DNA of 64,000 nt from JBKECF01 sp047974375 (lineage in GTDB: Bacteria; Bacillota; Clostridia; Lachnospirales; CAMZNU01). Position numbers and translations under genes: made by a program. Of this stretch, positions 53,327 to 62,458 are shown in pieces. The DNA is taken from assembly GCA_047974375.1 (NCBI GenBank), contig JBKECF010000031.1, forward strand, positions 25,108 through 89,107, given 5' to 3'. The notes under the pieces were generated by a model. The model was not told where the DNA came from and did no database searches. It saw only the letters and a list, made by a program, of their open reading frames with translations. Every line of letters starts with the position of its first letter. The stretch's first letter is position 1.

Positions 53327-53536
53327 TTATGATTTTTTTTGTTTAGTTTCTATGTTAGAATTTTCTTGCATATAAGCATTAGCAACTTCATGTAAATATT
53401 GATTTTCTACATAAGTAGAAATTGTTAATTCATTAATTTCCTTTGATGACTTACTTGACTCATTAGCATCTTTACTGCAACCACTAAAAGAAAGTAATAA
53501 TAAAACCATAACAATAAATATCACTCTTATTCTCAT
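53327..53536 (-). pseudogene. Truncated solute-binding lipoprotein (N-terminal fragment)
   Basis: 69 residues: signal peptide and lipobox (LLSFSGC, Cys20), a Ser/Lys linker, then ELTISTYVENQYLHEVANAY, the usual first strand/helix of ABC solute-binding proteins, then a stop. The normal protein would be ~400 residues. The break lies just before the ars promoter, suggesting that insertion or deletion at the ars locus removed the rest. It has an SD (AGGAGA) so it may still be expressed as a stub. Confidence 0.7.
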
Positions 53537-53552
53537 AATTTCTCCTTCAATC

Positions 53553-54362
53553 TTAATCTTGTTTTAAGATTTCAATTTGTATTTTATATAAATCACTGTA
53601 TAAGCCATTGGCCTCCATCAGCTCACCGTGTGTGCCTTTTTCTGAAATTACTCCATCATTTAAAACCAATATAACATCTGCATTTTTCACAGTAGAAAAC
53701 TTATGTGATACTAAAATACTGGTTTTATCTCTTGTTAACTCTTTGAATTTCGAAAACACTTCATATTCAGATTTTGCATCCAACGAAGCTGTGGGTTCGT
53801 CTAAAATTAGAATAGGTCTATCAGATATTAACGCCATAGTTAATGCGATTTTTTGCCACTGACCACTAGATAAATCAATACCATCTGTCAGTTCTCTGAT
53901 AAGTTTTGTGTTGTACTTATACTCAAATTTATCTATAAATTCATGCGCACCTGTTAAAGCTGCGTATTCACATATTTTATCTTCATTATTAATATTATAT
54001 ATGTCGCCGACTCCTATGTTATCTTTTATAGCAAGTGGATATGTGTTATAGTCCTGAAAAATCACACTCACTAAATTTTTATTAAATAATTCTTCTGTGC
54101 TACTAAGCTTTCCATCTATAAATATTTCACCTGCATTCGGAGAGTATAAACCAGATAAAATTTTTATCAAAGTAGTTTTACCTGACCCATTAAGTCCAAC
54201 AATTGCGTAGCTTTTACCAAACTCAAATTTCATACTTGCATTTTTTATAATATATTCTGAAGAATTTAAATACTTAAAGTTAATGTCCTTAAATTCGATA
54301 GTTTTAAAAGACTGTGTGTAACTTCTCGAACAATTAGCATTTTTCGAAATATTATCACTCAA
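53553..54362 (-). pseudogene. ABC exporter fragment: ATPase half only
   Basis: 269 codons from a TTG without an SD, beginning in the linker that normally joins the membrane domain to the ATPase (SFKTIEFKDINFKY). The ATPase itself is intact: Walker A VGLNGSGKTT (~54-63), Q-loop IFQDYNTYPLA, signature DLSSGQWQKIALTMAL (~165, variant LSSGQ), Walker B ILILDEPTASLD (~185), H-loop VSHKFS. The frame opens after a TGA at ~54386 and the six-helix membrane domain is absent. It is therefore read as the 3' part of a half-size exporter gene (ABCB/MsbA type) truncated at its 5' end. It lies next to the truncated lipoprotein. Confidence 0.65.
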
Positions 54363-54656
54363 ATCTAATATATTAAAAAAACTTCACGGGGTAGATCCTA
54401 TTGCATAGGCTAAAGATTATATAAAAGAACTTAATGAAACAGAAAAAAATAAAATTGACGTCGAAAAATTGATTAAAATAGAATAGCGGTGTTGGCTGCA
54501 TAGTCGAGTCAAAGCGTTTATCCAACCTTTACGGTGGTTCTACAATAAAAAGAGCCTATTTTTAAGGCGACTTAAAAAATAAACTCTTTTTTCTTGCATG
54601 GAAAATAAAAGGAGAGTATTATGACCATATAAAATAAATTATTAAGGAAGTGTAAA
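54363..54656. other. Gene-poor junction with repeat copy and terminator
   Basis: The first ~120 bases on the plus strand hold a short remnant frame (LHGVDPIA, TAG, AKDYIKELNETEKNKID...), too short to classify. A single unit GTTGGCTGCATAGTCGAG (54491-54508) matches the tandem units in the 45.2-kb repeat and at 62.5 kb. An AAAAAGAG/CTCTTTTTT hairpin (54547-54593) acts as a terminator-like stem before birA. SD AAGGAAG for birA is at 54644-54650. Confidence 0.5.
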
Positions 54657-55622
54657 ATGTCCACAAAAAAATTGGTATTGGAAATACTAGAAAAAAATCG
54701 CAATAAAAATATATCTGGTGAATACATTGGCCAACAGTTAAATTTATCTCGTAATTCTGTTTGGCGTTCAATAAACACACTGCGTAAGGAAGGCTATAGA
54801 ATAGAGGGTGCGACAAATAAGGGATATAAACTAATGGCAGAAAATGACATTATTTCTCTTGAAGGTATAAGCCCTTTTTTAGCAAACCAAAATTCAAGTG
54901 ATATTTGGGTTTACAAAACGATAGAATCAACTAACAAGGAAGCCAAATTAATGGCAATAAATAATGCCCCTCATGGTAGGGTAATTATTTCTGACGAACA
55001 AACAATGGGTAAAGGACGATTTGGGCGAGATTTTTTTTCTCCAAGTAATAGCGGTATATATATGAGTTTTATATTGCGCCCAGATAATATGAATGTAAAC
55101 CCAACGGCAATAACAGCATATGCAGCTGTGAAGGTATGTCAGGTTATAGAGAATTTATGCAACTTAAAGCCATCAATAAAATGGGTGAATGATATTTTTT
55201 TACGTGGCAAAAAAATATGTGGCATACTTACAGAAGCTATTACAGACTGTGAAAGTAATAGCGTGTCAGCGATTATATTGGGCATTGGTATAAATGTATT
55301 TACAAAAAAAGAAGAATTTCCAGAGGAAATTAAAGAAAAATCGAGTTCACTATACCTAGATGGCACTATGGCTATAACACGAAATCAAATAATAGGAGAA
55401 ATAATTAATAGCATATTAGGAGAGGACATTCCGCAACAGGCATTTATATTTGAAGAGTACAAAAAAAGATTATTTATATTAAACCAAGACATAACAGTTA
55501 TTCAAGGCAAAAATGAATTTATTGCAAAAGCATTAGATGTTAATAAACATGGTCATTTAGTTGTTCAAATTCCAGAGGGTGAAATAAAGGAAATTTTATC
55601 AGGCGAAATAAGAATATTTTAG
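54657..55622 (+). CDS. birA: BirA: biotin operon repressor / biotin-protein ligase
   Basis: 321 residues. N-terminal winged helix (LEILEKNRNKNISGEYIGQQLNLSRNSVWRSINTLRKEGY, ~8-47) for DNA binding. The ligase domain carries ESTNKEAKLMA (~90), the biotinyl-AMP loop KGRFGRDFFSP (~118; the usual GRGRxGR is varied to GRFGR), NDIFLRGKKICGIL (~175) and LGIGINV (~205). A C-terminal SH3-like cap (~270-321) completes class II BirA. It attaches biotin to carboxylase carrier proteins and can repress biotin uptake genes; bioY follows in the same direction with its own promoter. Confidence 0.96.
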   Translation: MSTKKLVLEILEKNRNKNISGEYIGQQLNLSRNSVWRSINTLRKEGYRIEGATNKGYKLMAENDIISLEGISPFLANQNSSDIWVYKTIESTNKEAKLMAINNAPHGRVIISDEQTMGKGRFGRDFFSPSNSGIYMSFILRPDNMNVNPTAITAYAAVKVCQVIENLCNLKPSIKWVNDIFLRGKKICGILTEAITDCESNSVSAIILGIGINVFTKKEEFPEEIKEKSSSLYLDGTMAITRNQIIGEIINSILGEDIPQQAFIFEEYKKRLFILNQDITVIQGKNEFIAKALDVNKHGHLVVQIPEGEIKEILSGEIRIF

Positions 55623-55647
55623 TCGTCACTATACAAGATGAAAAGTG

Positions 55648-55676
55648 TTGACAATTTAGGCTGATACTAATATACT
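55648..55676 (+). promoter_or_regulatory. Promoter of bioY
   Basis: -35 TTGACA (55648-55653), 17-base spacer, -10 TATACT (55671-55676). A TATAGAATATTTTAGAAG stretch follows, but no clear BirA palindrome was recognised around it. Confidence 0.75.
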
Positions 55677-55692
55677 CCCTATAGAATATTTT

Positions 55693-55748
55693 AGAAGTCA
55701 ATAGATCTATAGGTTAGTAGGGTTCTAATTCTTATGACTCAAAATAAA
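55693..55748 (+). repeat. Dispersed AATAGACC...TCTAATTC repeat, copy D (divergent)
   Basis: CAATAGATCTATAGG ... GGGTTCTAATTCTTATGACTC corresponds to AATAGACCTATCC ... GGTCTAATTCTTACCGAT of copies A-C with several changes. It lies in the bioY leader and ends just before AAAAGGAGAG, the gene's SD. Confidence 0.45.
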
Positions 55749-55758
55749 AGGAGAGTAT

Positions 55759-56343
55759 ATGAATAAAAAATTATCAACAAAAGAACTATGTTTAACAGCA
55801 ATTTTTACAGGGTTAACGTCAGTTTGCGCACAAATTGCTATACCTTTGCCTTTTACCCCAGCACCAATTTCCTTTGGCATGGTTGGTGTATATATTGCAG
55901 CCATTTTGTTAACTCCTAGATGTGCAGTTTTATCTCAAATATGTTATTTATTGCTAGGGGCTATAGGTTTGCCTGTATTTGGTGGCTTTAAAGGAGGAAT
56001 GGGTGCTCTCTTTGGACCTACAGGAGGCTATTTATTGGTTTACCCCATAATGGTAGCCATTGTTTCTACAACTTTAAATAGCTATAAAGCATTGAATGCT
56101 AAGTATAGCCGCAAAACAGCTTTTATTAAAGGCTCTTTGGGTATTTGTATTGCTCATTTAGTGCTTTACATTGGGGGTACGGCATGGCTAAGTGTAACAA
56201 CTGAAAAATCATTTGTTACATCTTTGACTGTTGGAGTATATCCATTTATCCCCTTGGATATTATAAAAATTATTTTTTGTATTGTTGTAATTCTCCCCTT
56301 AAGGGAACGTTTACTAAAGGTTGGAATTTTGGAAAGGGATTGA
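55759..56343 (+). CDS. bioY: BioY biotin transporter S-component
   Basis: 194 residues, six membrane segments. The family pattern CAQIAIPLPFTPAPISFGMVGVY (~24-46) and the central GLPVFGGFKGGMGALFGPTGGYLLVYP (~72-98, biotin-binding region) are clear. It binds biotin outside the membrane and works alone or with ECF A/T units encoded elsewhere. Its own promoter and SD AAGGAGAG precede it. It ends 4 bases before the acetyltransferase gene. Position next to birA supports biotin specificity. Confidence 0.97.
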   Translation: MNKKLSTKELCLTAIFTGLTSVCAQIAIPLPFTPAPISFGMVGVYIAAILLTPRCAVLSQICYLLLGAIGLPVFGGFKGGMGALFGPTGGYLLVYPIMVAIVSTTLNSYKALNAKYSRKTAFIKGSLGICIAHLVLYIGGTAWLSVTTEKSFVTSLTVGVYPFIPLDIIKIIFCIVVILPLRERLLKVGILERD

Positions 56344-56347
56344 GGAT

Positions 56348-56773
56348 ATGTTGCGAAAATTTGAAGTAGAAGATATTAATAGAGTAATGAAAATTTGGCT
56401 AGAAAGTAATTTAGAGGCTCATAGCTTTGTAAAAGCAGAGTACTGGTATTCCAATGAAAAAACAGTAAGAGCTTTAATGCTGGAAAGTGAAATATATGTT
56501 TTTGAAAAAAATGATATATTAGGCTTTGTAGGAATGGAAAAAGAATACTTAGCCGGAATTTTTGTAGAGAAGAAATATAGAGATATGGGAATAGGCAAAC
56601 TTTTATTAGATTATATAAAAAATATACGAGAAAAATTTACTTTAAATGTTTTTAAGGAAAATACAGGTGCAGTGAATTTTTATTTGCGTGAAGGCTTAAA
56701 TATCATATCTGAGGAAGTGGACGAGGCAACAAATAAAGTTGCGTATTTAATGGAATGGAAGAAAGAGGATTAA
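56348..56773 (+). CDS. GNAT-family N-acetyltransferase
   Basis: 141 residues from the ATG at 56348; SD TTGAGGAT lies at the bioY stop codon. The acetyl-CoA loop is IFVEKKYRDMGIGKLLLDYIK (V...R.MGIGK.L, ~76-96). Helix/strand features LNVFKENTGAVNFYLREGL follow, as in RimI/YjaB-like proteins. It transfers an acetyl group from acetyl-CoA to an amine; the target is unknown. It is coupled to bioY but has no obvious link to biotin. Confidence 0.88.
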   Translation: MLRKFEVEDINRVMKIWLESNLEAHSFVKAEYWYSNEKTVRALMLESEIYVFEKNDILGFVGMEKEYLAGIFVEKKYRDMGIGKLLLDYIKNIREKFTLNVFKENTGAVNFYLREGLNIISEEVDEATNKVAYLMEWKKED

Positions 56774-56991
56774 ATCCGACCAAAAGAGTTCGTTTTATAT
56801 AAAAAAACTTATGCTATAATTTATTTATAGTATTTTTTTTAACAAATTATTTAATATGCGAGAATCTAACATAAGTTATTCTTTGCATAAAAGTTTCGCT
56901 ATAGTTACTACTTGGTGGATAGAACCAAGAGAGAGTAATCTGGTTTTATTCAATGTAGTTGCATATATATAAATTTTTTAGGAGGTAAGTT
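56774..56991 (+). promoter_or_regulatory. Leader of hydCBA operon
   Basis: 218 bases with no gene. A candidate -10 TATAAT lies at 56815-56820, with a poor -35 GTTTTA upstream. The ~165-base leader holds a perfect CTTGGT/ACCAAG stem (56911-56929) and a GAGAGAGTAATCTGG segment. No known riboswitch was recognised; the length suggests some regulation of the hydrogenase mRNA. SD AGGAGG at 56981-56986. Confidence 0.5.
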
Positions 56992-57471
56992 ATGAGTGAA
57001 GTTTTTGGAACACAAGAGCAAAAAGACGAACTATTAAAAAAAATCAACCAATATGAAGGCGAAAAGTCATCTTCATTAATACCTATTTTGCAAGATGCCC
57101 AAGGTATATATGGTTATTTACCCATTCAGGTACAAAAAATGATTGCGGAAGAAATAAAAGTACCTTTGTCTAATATTTATGGTGTTGTTACTTTTTATTC
57201 CCAATTCTATTTAGAGAAAAAAGGAGACTGCGAAGTCTGTATTTGTCTTGGTACTGCTTGCTATGTAAAAGGTGCTGGGGAAATTTTAGAAACATTTAAA
57301 GAAAAGCTAGGTATAGACGTTGATGAAACAACAGCAAATGGCAAGTTTTCTTTATCTGCTAGTAGATGTATAGGTGCCTGTGGACTCGCTCCAGTTCTTA
57401 CTGTTAACGAAGATGTACATGGCCGTCTTACAGTTGCTGATGTAGATAGACTTATCGAACAATACAACTAA
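56992..57471 (+). CDS. hydC: HydC: NuoE-like [2Fe-2S] subunit of NAD-linked hydrogenase
   Basis: 159 residues, thioredoxin-like [2Fe-2S] family. Cluster Cys are in CEVCICLGTACYVKGAGEI (two of the four) and ASRCIGACGLAPVL (the other two), the NuoE/HndA spacing. LIPILQDAQGIYGYLP is the N-terminal family motif. It passes electrons within the HydABC complex. It is first of three genes, 12 bases before hydB, with SD AGGAGG. In trimeric electron-bifurcating hydrogenases this is the smallest subunit (family knowledge). Confidence 0.95.
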   Translation: MSEVFGTQEQKDELLKKINQYEGEKSSSLIPILQDAQGIYGYLPIQVQKMIAEEIKVPLSNIYGVVTFYSQFYLEKKGDCEVCICLGTACYVKGAGEILETFKEKLGIDVDETTANGKFSLSASRCIGACGLAPVLTVNEDVHGRLTVADVDRLIEQYN

Positions 57472-57483
57472 GGAGGATTAATA

Positions 57484-59259
57484 ATGGTAAATAATAGAAT
57501 ATTAATTTGTGGTGGTACTGGTTGTCATTCTGCTAATTCAAACAGACTTGTAGATAAAATGAACGAACTAGTTAAAGAAAATAATCTGGATATGCAAGTT
57601 ATTAAAACAGGTTGTTTTGGTCTTTGTGAACTTGGTCCAATTATGATAGTTGAGCCAGAAGGTTCTTTTTATTCTAGGGTAGAAGAAGGTTTTTTAGATG
57701 AAATAGTTAAAGAACATCTAATAGGTGGAAAAGTAGTAGAAAAATATTTAAATCCATCTACAATTACAGCTGATGGAATTATTTCTTTTGAAGAAACGGA
57801 CTTCTATGCAAAGCAAAAGCGTATAGCACTGCGTAATTGTGGAGTTATATCTGCCGAGCATATAGAAGAGTATATAGAACATGACGGATATAAAGCGATA
57901 GAAAAAGTTATTAAAACAATGACTCCAGAAGAGGTTGTTGGTGAAGTTAAAAAGTCGAATTTACGTGGACGTGGTGGTGGAGGTTTCCCTACTGGTCTTA
58001 AATGGGAAATAACTCGTACATTTGAAGATGACCAAAAATATGTACTATGTAATGCCGACGAAGGCGACCCAGGGGCATTTATGGATCGTTCTATTTTAGA
58101 GGGTGACCCTCATACAATAATAGAGGCAATGGCAATAACAGGTTATGCAATAGGTGCCGACGAAGGATATGTATATGTACGTGCCGAGTATCCAATAGCG
58201 GTGCAAAGGTTAGAATTAGCCATTAATCAAGCTCGTGAAAAAGGCTTTTTAGGTAAAAATTTATTTGGTTCAAACTTTAACTTTGATTTATTTATAAAGC
58301 AAGGTGCAGGGGCATTTGTATGTGGTGAAGAAACAGCACTTATTTCCTCTGTAGAAGGAAAACGTGGAGAGCCAACTACAAAGCCACCTTTCCCAGCAGA
58401 AAGCGGACTTTGGGGACGTTCTACAGTTATAAACAACGTAGAAACTTATGCCAACATACCTGTAATAATAAATAAGGGTGCAGACTGGTTTACTACAATG
58501 GGTACAGAAAAGTCTAAAGGTACAAAAGTTTTTGCCCTTGGTGGTAAAATAAATAATACAGGCCTTATAGAAGTACCAATGGGTATTACTTTACGCGAAG
58601 TTTTATTTGAAATCGGTGGAGGCATACCAAAGGGTAAGAAGTTTAAAGCTGCCCAAACAGGTGGTCCGTCTGGTGGATGTTTACCAGCTGAATTATTAGA
58701 TACTAAAATAGATTACGATTCCCTTAAGGAAGTTGGTTCTATGATGGGTTCTGGTGGACTTATAGTTATGGACGAAGACAACTGTATGGTAGATATAGCT
58801 AAGTTCTTCCTTGAGTTTACTGTGGACGAATCTTGTGGTAAATGTACAGCCTGTCGTATAGGTACAAAAAGATTGTACGAAACCCTTGTAAAAATTACAG
58901 AGGGTAAAGGTACAATGGAAGATTTAGAAGACTTGGAAAAATTGTCTGAAACAGTTAAATCTTCATCATTGTGTGGCCTAGGTCAAACAGCTCCAAACCC
59001 AATACTTTCTACTTTAAGATTTTTTAGAGATGAATATGAAGCTCATATAAATGGTTCATGTCCAGCTGGAGTATGTACGGCACTTTTAGCGTACTCAATT
59101 ATTCCAGAAAAATGCATAGGCTGTACAGTATGTGCAAAAAATTGTCCTGTAGATGCTATAGAAGGTCAACGTAAATCTATTCATATTATAGATAAAGAAA
59201 AATGTATTAAATGTGGTGTTTGTTTAGAAAAATGTAAATTTGGTGCGGTAAAAAGATAA
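57484..59259 (+). CDS. hydB: HydB: NuoF-like FMN/NADH subunit of bifurcating hydrogenase
   Basis: 591 residues. N-terminal thioredoxin-like [2Fe-2S] domain (CGGTGCHSANS; TGCFGLCELGP, ~10-55). NuoF core with GRGGGGFPTGLKWE (~162-175, FMN/NADH) and GAFVCGEETALISSVEGKRG. SLBB domain, then CGKCTACRIGTKR (~452-464, [4Fe-4S]). C-terminal two-[4Fe-4S] ferredoxin domain with CIGCTVCAKNCP and CIKCGVCLEKCK. This layout is the HydB/HndC type that oxidises or reduces NAD(P)H at FMN. It starts 12 bases after hydC and ends 11 bases before hydA. Confidence 0.96.
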   Translation: MVNNRILICGGTGCHSANSNRLVDKMNELVKENNLDMQVIKTGCFGLCELGPIMIVEPEGSFYSRVEEGFLDEIVKEHLIGGKVVEKYLNPSTITADGIISFEETDFYAKQKRIALRNCGVISAEHIEEYIEHDGYKAIEKVIKTMTPEEVVGEVKKSNLRGRGGGGFPTGLKWEITRTFEDDQKYVLCNADEGDPGAFMDRSILEGDPHTIIEAMAITGYAIGADEGYVYVRAEYPIAVQRLELAINQAREKGFLGKNLFGSNFNFDLFIKQGAGAFVCGEETALISSVEGKRGEPTTKPPFPAESGLWGRSTVINNVETYANIPVIINKGADWFTTMGTEKSKGTKVFALGGKINNTGLIEVPMGITLREVLFEIGGGIPKGKKFKAAQTGGPSGGCLPAELLDTKIDYDSLKEVGSMMGSGGLIVMDEDNCMVDIAKFFLEFTVDESCGKCTACRIGTKRLYETLVKITEGKGTMEDLEDLEKLSETVKSSSLCGLGQTAPNPILSTLRFFRDEYEAHINGSCPAGVCTALLAYSIIPEKCIGCTVCAKNCPVDAIEGQRKSIHIIDKEKCIKCGVCLEKCKFGAVKR

Positions 59260-59270
59260 GGAGTGAAAAA

Positions 59271-61010
59271 ATGAGCGTAAATATTACTATAAATGATATG
59301 CAAATTTCTGTACCAGAAGGTACTACAATATTAGAAGCTGCAAAAAAATTAAATATTAAAATTCCAACTCTTTGTCATCTGGATTTACATAATTTAAAAG
59401 CAGTAAACCAAGTAGCCAGTTGTAGAGTATGTGTTGTAAGTGTAGATGGCAGACCTAACTTAGCTCCTGCTTGTGCTACAAAAGTAAATGAAGGTATGGT
59501 AGTTAATACCAATACACCACGTGCAGTTGAAGCAAGAAGAACTATGGTACAATTACTACTTTCAGACCATCCAAACAGTTGCTTAACATGTACAAGAAAC
59601 AGAGATTGCGATTTACAAAAGTTAGCAGCAGACTTAGGTATAACTACTGTTAAATATGAAGGGGAAAAGTCCATATACCCGCAAGATGTATCTAGTAAAT
59701 CCATACATAGAGATCCAGATAAGTGTATTATGTGTAGACGTTGTGAAACAATGTGTAACTCTGTACAAACTTGTGGTATTTTATCAGCTGTTGGAAGGGG
59801 TTTCGAAACAGTAGTACAACCGGCGTTCTCTTTACCAATGAGTGAAACAATGTGTACTTTCTGTGGACAATGTATTGCTGTATGTCCTACAGCAGCTCTT
59901 ACAGAAATAAATGTAGTAGACAAAGTATGGAAAGAAATAACAAATCCTAAAAAACACGTAGTGGTACAAACTGCCCCTGCTGTAAGGGTTGCCCTAGGGG
60001 AAGAGTTCGGCATGGCTCCAGGTACAAATGTAACTGGCAAAATGGTTACGGCTCTTAGAAAGTTAGGTTTTGATAAAGTATTTGATACAGACTTTGCAGC
60101 TGACCTTACAATTATGGAAGAGGCATCTGAAATAGTACATAGAATTGAACACGGAGGCAGACTTCCTATATTAACAAGCTGTTGCCCAGCATGGGTTAAG
60201 TTCTTTGAACACCAGTTCCCAGAACTTTTAGACATACCATCTTCATGTAAATCACCACACGAAATGTTTGGTGCAATTGCTAAATCATACTACGCTGAAA
60301 AAGCAGGCATAGATCCTAAAAATATTGTTGTTGTATCTATTATGCCTTGTGTAGCGAAAAAATATGAGGCAGCAAGAGGAGAATTATCCAACCACGACTT
60401 ACAAGACGTAGACTATGTATTAACAACGAGGGAACTAGCTCTAATGACTAAAGAGGCAGGACTAAGCTTTGAGTCTTTAGTAGATGGAGAATTTGATAAC
60501 CCAATGGGTGAATCTACTGGTGCAGGACTTATTTTTGGTACAACTGGTGGCGTTATAGAGGCGGCTCTTCGTACAGCTTATGAGTGGATTACAAAGGAAA
60601 CATTGGAAAATGTCGAGTTTACTCAATTACGTGGATTAGAAGGCGTACGTGAAGCTACTGTGAAAATTGGGGACAAAGACTTTAATATAGGTGTTGCCCA
60701 TGGTTTAGGCAATGCAAGAAAATTACTTGAGGCAATTCAATCTGGCGAGGCAAACTACCATGCCATAGAAATAATGGCTTGCCCAGGGGGCTGTGTAGGT
60801 GGCGGTGGCCAACCTTATCACCATGGCGATTCTACAATTGTAGAAGCAAGAGCTAAAGGAATTTATTCAGGAGATAAAGAAAAGAAAATACGTAAATCTC
60901 ACGAGAATCCTGATATTATAAAATTATATGATGAGTATCTTGGTAAACCTTATGGCGAAAAAGCACATGAGTTACTTCATACAAAATATACAGCAAGAAC
61001 AATGTTATAG
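59271..61010 (+). CDS. hydA: HydA: catalytic [FeFe] hydrogenase subunit
   Basis: 579 residues. N-terminal [2Fe-2S] ferredoxin (CHLDLHNLKAV ... CRVCVVSVDG), His-Cys [4Fe-4S] (HPNSCLTCTRNRDCDL, ~100), two [4Fe-4S] sites (CIMCRRCETMC; CTFCGQCIAVCP). H-cluster motifs are complete: L1 TSCCPAW (~302), L2 MPCVAKKYE (~357), L3 MACPGGCVGGGGQP (~502). No extra C-terminal [2Fe-2S] domain is present. It makes H2 from ferredoxin plus NADH electrons (bifurcation confirmed for close relatives). Maturation needs HydEFG, not in this window. A terminator follows. Confidence 0.97.
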   Translation: MSVNITINDMQISVPEGTTILEAAKKLNIKIPTLCHLDLHNLKAVNQVASCRVCVVSVDGRPNLAPACATKVNEGMVVNTNTPRAVEARRTMVQLLLSDHPNSCLTCTRNRDCDLQKLAADLGITTVKYEGEKSIYPQDVSSKSIHRDPDKCIMCRRCETMCNSVQTCGILSAVGRGFETVVQPAFSLPMSETMCTFCGQCIAVCPTAALTEINVVDKVWKEITNPKKHVVVQTAPAVRVALGEEFGMAPGTNVTGKMVTALRKLGFDKVFDTDFAADLTIMEEASEIVHRIEHGGRLPILTSCCPAWVKFFEHQFPELLDIPSSCKSPHEMFGAIAKSYYAEKAGIDPKNIVVVSIMPCVAKKYEAARGELSNHDLQDVDYVLTTRELALMTKEAGLSFESLVDGEFDNPMGESTGAGLIFGTTGGVIEAALRTAYEWITKETLENVEFTQLRGLEGVREATVKIGDKDFNIGVAHGLGNARKLLEAIQSGEANYHAIEIMACPGGCVGGGGQPYHHGDSTIVEARAKGIYSGDKEKKIRKSHENPDIIKLYDEYLGKPYGEKAHELLHTKYTARTML

Positions 61011-61014
61011 TATT

Positions 61015-61060
61015 AAAAAAATGTGGTCATATTATATTTATATAATGGGCCACATTTTTT
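61015..61060 (+). terminator. Intrinsic terminator of hydCBA
   Basis: AAAAAATGTGG (61015-61026 region) pairs with CCACATTTTTT (61050-61060), with an inner ATATTAT/ATATAAT part and T6 at the end. Confidence 0.92.
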
Positions 61061-61163
61061 GTGCATAAGTCTTTGTATAATTCTCTACAATTATTGCTTA
61101 AATGACTCACTAAGTGTATTATCACCATTAGGTGGAATATTATGAAAATGGAGAGGAATAGTT

Positions 61164-62453
61164 ATGAAAAACTATAAGATTATGGGTATTAAATTACCCG
61201 CCTATTTAGCAATACTAGCAGTAATATTAGTGGCAATTCAGTTCGATTCTTTACCAGGAGGTATGATTGGTGCATTTGCGTTTATGATGGTTGTAGGGGC
61301 GATACTTGATGTAATTGGAAATAATACGCCTATTGTAAAAACCTTTTTTGGTGGAGGGGCAATAGTTATAATTTTTGGTTCATCTGCTCTAGTGTACTTT
61401 AATATTATACCTGTATCTGTTACAGAGAATGTTACAACGTTTATGAAAAGTGGAGGGTTTTTAGATTTTTACATTGCTGCACTTATAACAGGGTCGATGC
61501 TAGGCATGAATAAAAAGTTACTAATAAAAGCATCTGCTAGATATTTGCCTTGTATATTAGGTGGTTTTATTATGGCTTTAATATTTGTTGTTTTAGGTGG
61601 TTTGGCATTTGGCCAATCGCCAAGTGAATCTATTGCCTACATTGGTATACCAATTATGGGTGGAGGCATGGGAGCAGGAGCTGTTCCTATAGCTGAGGTT
61701 TTTTCTAGTACTATGGGTGTGCCAGCGGACGAAATTTTATCTAAACTAGTTCCAGCTGTTGCTTTAGGCAACGCAATAGCTATAGTTTTTGGTGGTTTAT
61801 TAAATAGACTAGGGAAAAAATATCCTTCATTAACTGGTAATGGTAAGCTCATGGAAACGGGAGAAGAAGATTTAATTCATGTTGAGGAAGATAATTCTGT
61901 AGGATTTAAAGATTTTGGCATTGGTATATTGTTATCGGTTACATTCTTTATTTTTGGCCGATTAGTTGCCAATATAATGGAGAGCTTTATAGGGTTAGAC
62001 ATTCATACTTATGCGTGGATGATTATATCTGTCGCTTTAGCAAAAGCATTGGATATTGTACCTGTAGAGTATGAAAAAGCTTGTACAAAGTGGTATAAAT
62101 TCGTTGCAAGCAACTGGACTACTACTTTGCTTATGGGTATTGGTATAGCCTATACGGACTTAGCACAAGTAATTTCGGCATTTTCTCTTGTATATATAAT
62201 ACTTTGTTTCTTAGTTGTTTTAGGGGCTGTTATTGGGGCTGGAATATTTGGAAAGCTGGTAGGATTTTATCCAATAGAGGCGGCAATTACGGCAGGGTTA
62301 TGTATGGCAAATATGGGTGGTACAGGAGATGTTGCAGTTTTAACGGCATCAGACAGAATGGAGCTTATGCCCTTTGCACAAATTTCATCAAGATTAGGCG
62401 GTGCATTTATCATACTACTGGCAACTGTATTGATACCTATATTTTTTAAATAA
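61164..62453 (+). CDS. 2-hydroxycarboxylate (malate/citrate) transporter, 2HCT family
   Basis: 429 residues, 11 or so membrane segments. Both reentrant-loop motifs of the family are visible: IPIMGGGMGAGAVPIAEV (~158-175) and LCMANMGGTGDVAVLTASDRMELMPFAQ (~375-402), the GGxG loops with the C-terminal Arg (DRMELMPFAQISSRLGG) that contacts the carboxylate. These sodium- or proton-coupled carriers (CitS, MleP, MaeN) take up citrate or malate in fermentation. SD GGAGAGG. It stands alone after hydCBA. No malic enzyme or citrate lyase is next to it, so the substrate is open. Confidence 0.94.
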   Translation: MKNYKIMGIKLPAYLAILAVILVAIQFDSLPGGMIGAFAFMMVVGAILDVIGNNTPIVKTFFGGGAIVIIFGSSALVYFNIIPVSVTENVTTFMKSGGFLDFYIAALITGSMLGMNKKLLIKASARYLPCILGGFIMALIFVVLGGLAFGQSPSESIAYIGIPIMGGGMGAGAVPIAEVFSSTMGVPADEILSKLVPAVALGNAIAIVFGGLLNRLGKKYPSLTGNGKLMETGEEDLIHVEEDNSVGFKDFGIGILLSVTFFIFGRLVANIMESFIGLDIHTYAWMIISVALAKALDIVPVEYEKACTKWYKFVASNWTTTLLMGIGIAYTDLAQVISAFSLVYIILCFLVVLGAVIGAGIFGKLVGFYPIEAAITAGLCMANMGGTGDVAVLTASDRMELMPFAQISSRLGGAFIILLATVLIPIFFK

Positions 62454-62458
62454 TTCGA

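Noticed and set aside
50149..54400. tRNA-Arg as an integration site with a duplicated 3' end
   Set aside because: No copy of the tRNA 3' sequence was found near the other end of the ars region (54.3-54.6 kb), so attL/attR are not supported.
54363..54482. Transposase C-terminus remnant on the plus strand
   Set aside because: The visible ~38 codons (with a TAG) show only a vague resemblance to transposase tails; too little to name.
56774..56991. Known riboswitch in the hydrogenase leader
   Set aside because: I compared by eye with TPP, SAM, FMN, c-di-GMP and T-box landmarks and saw none; only a simple stem is present.
59375..60235. Long minus-strand open frame (286 codons) inside hydA
   Set aside because: Antisense to the Cys-cluster-rich hydrogenase; its protein-like length is a by-product of hydA codon use.
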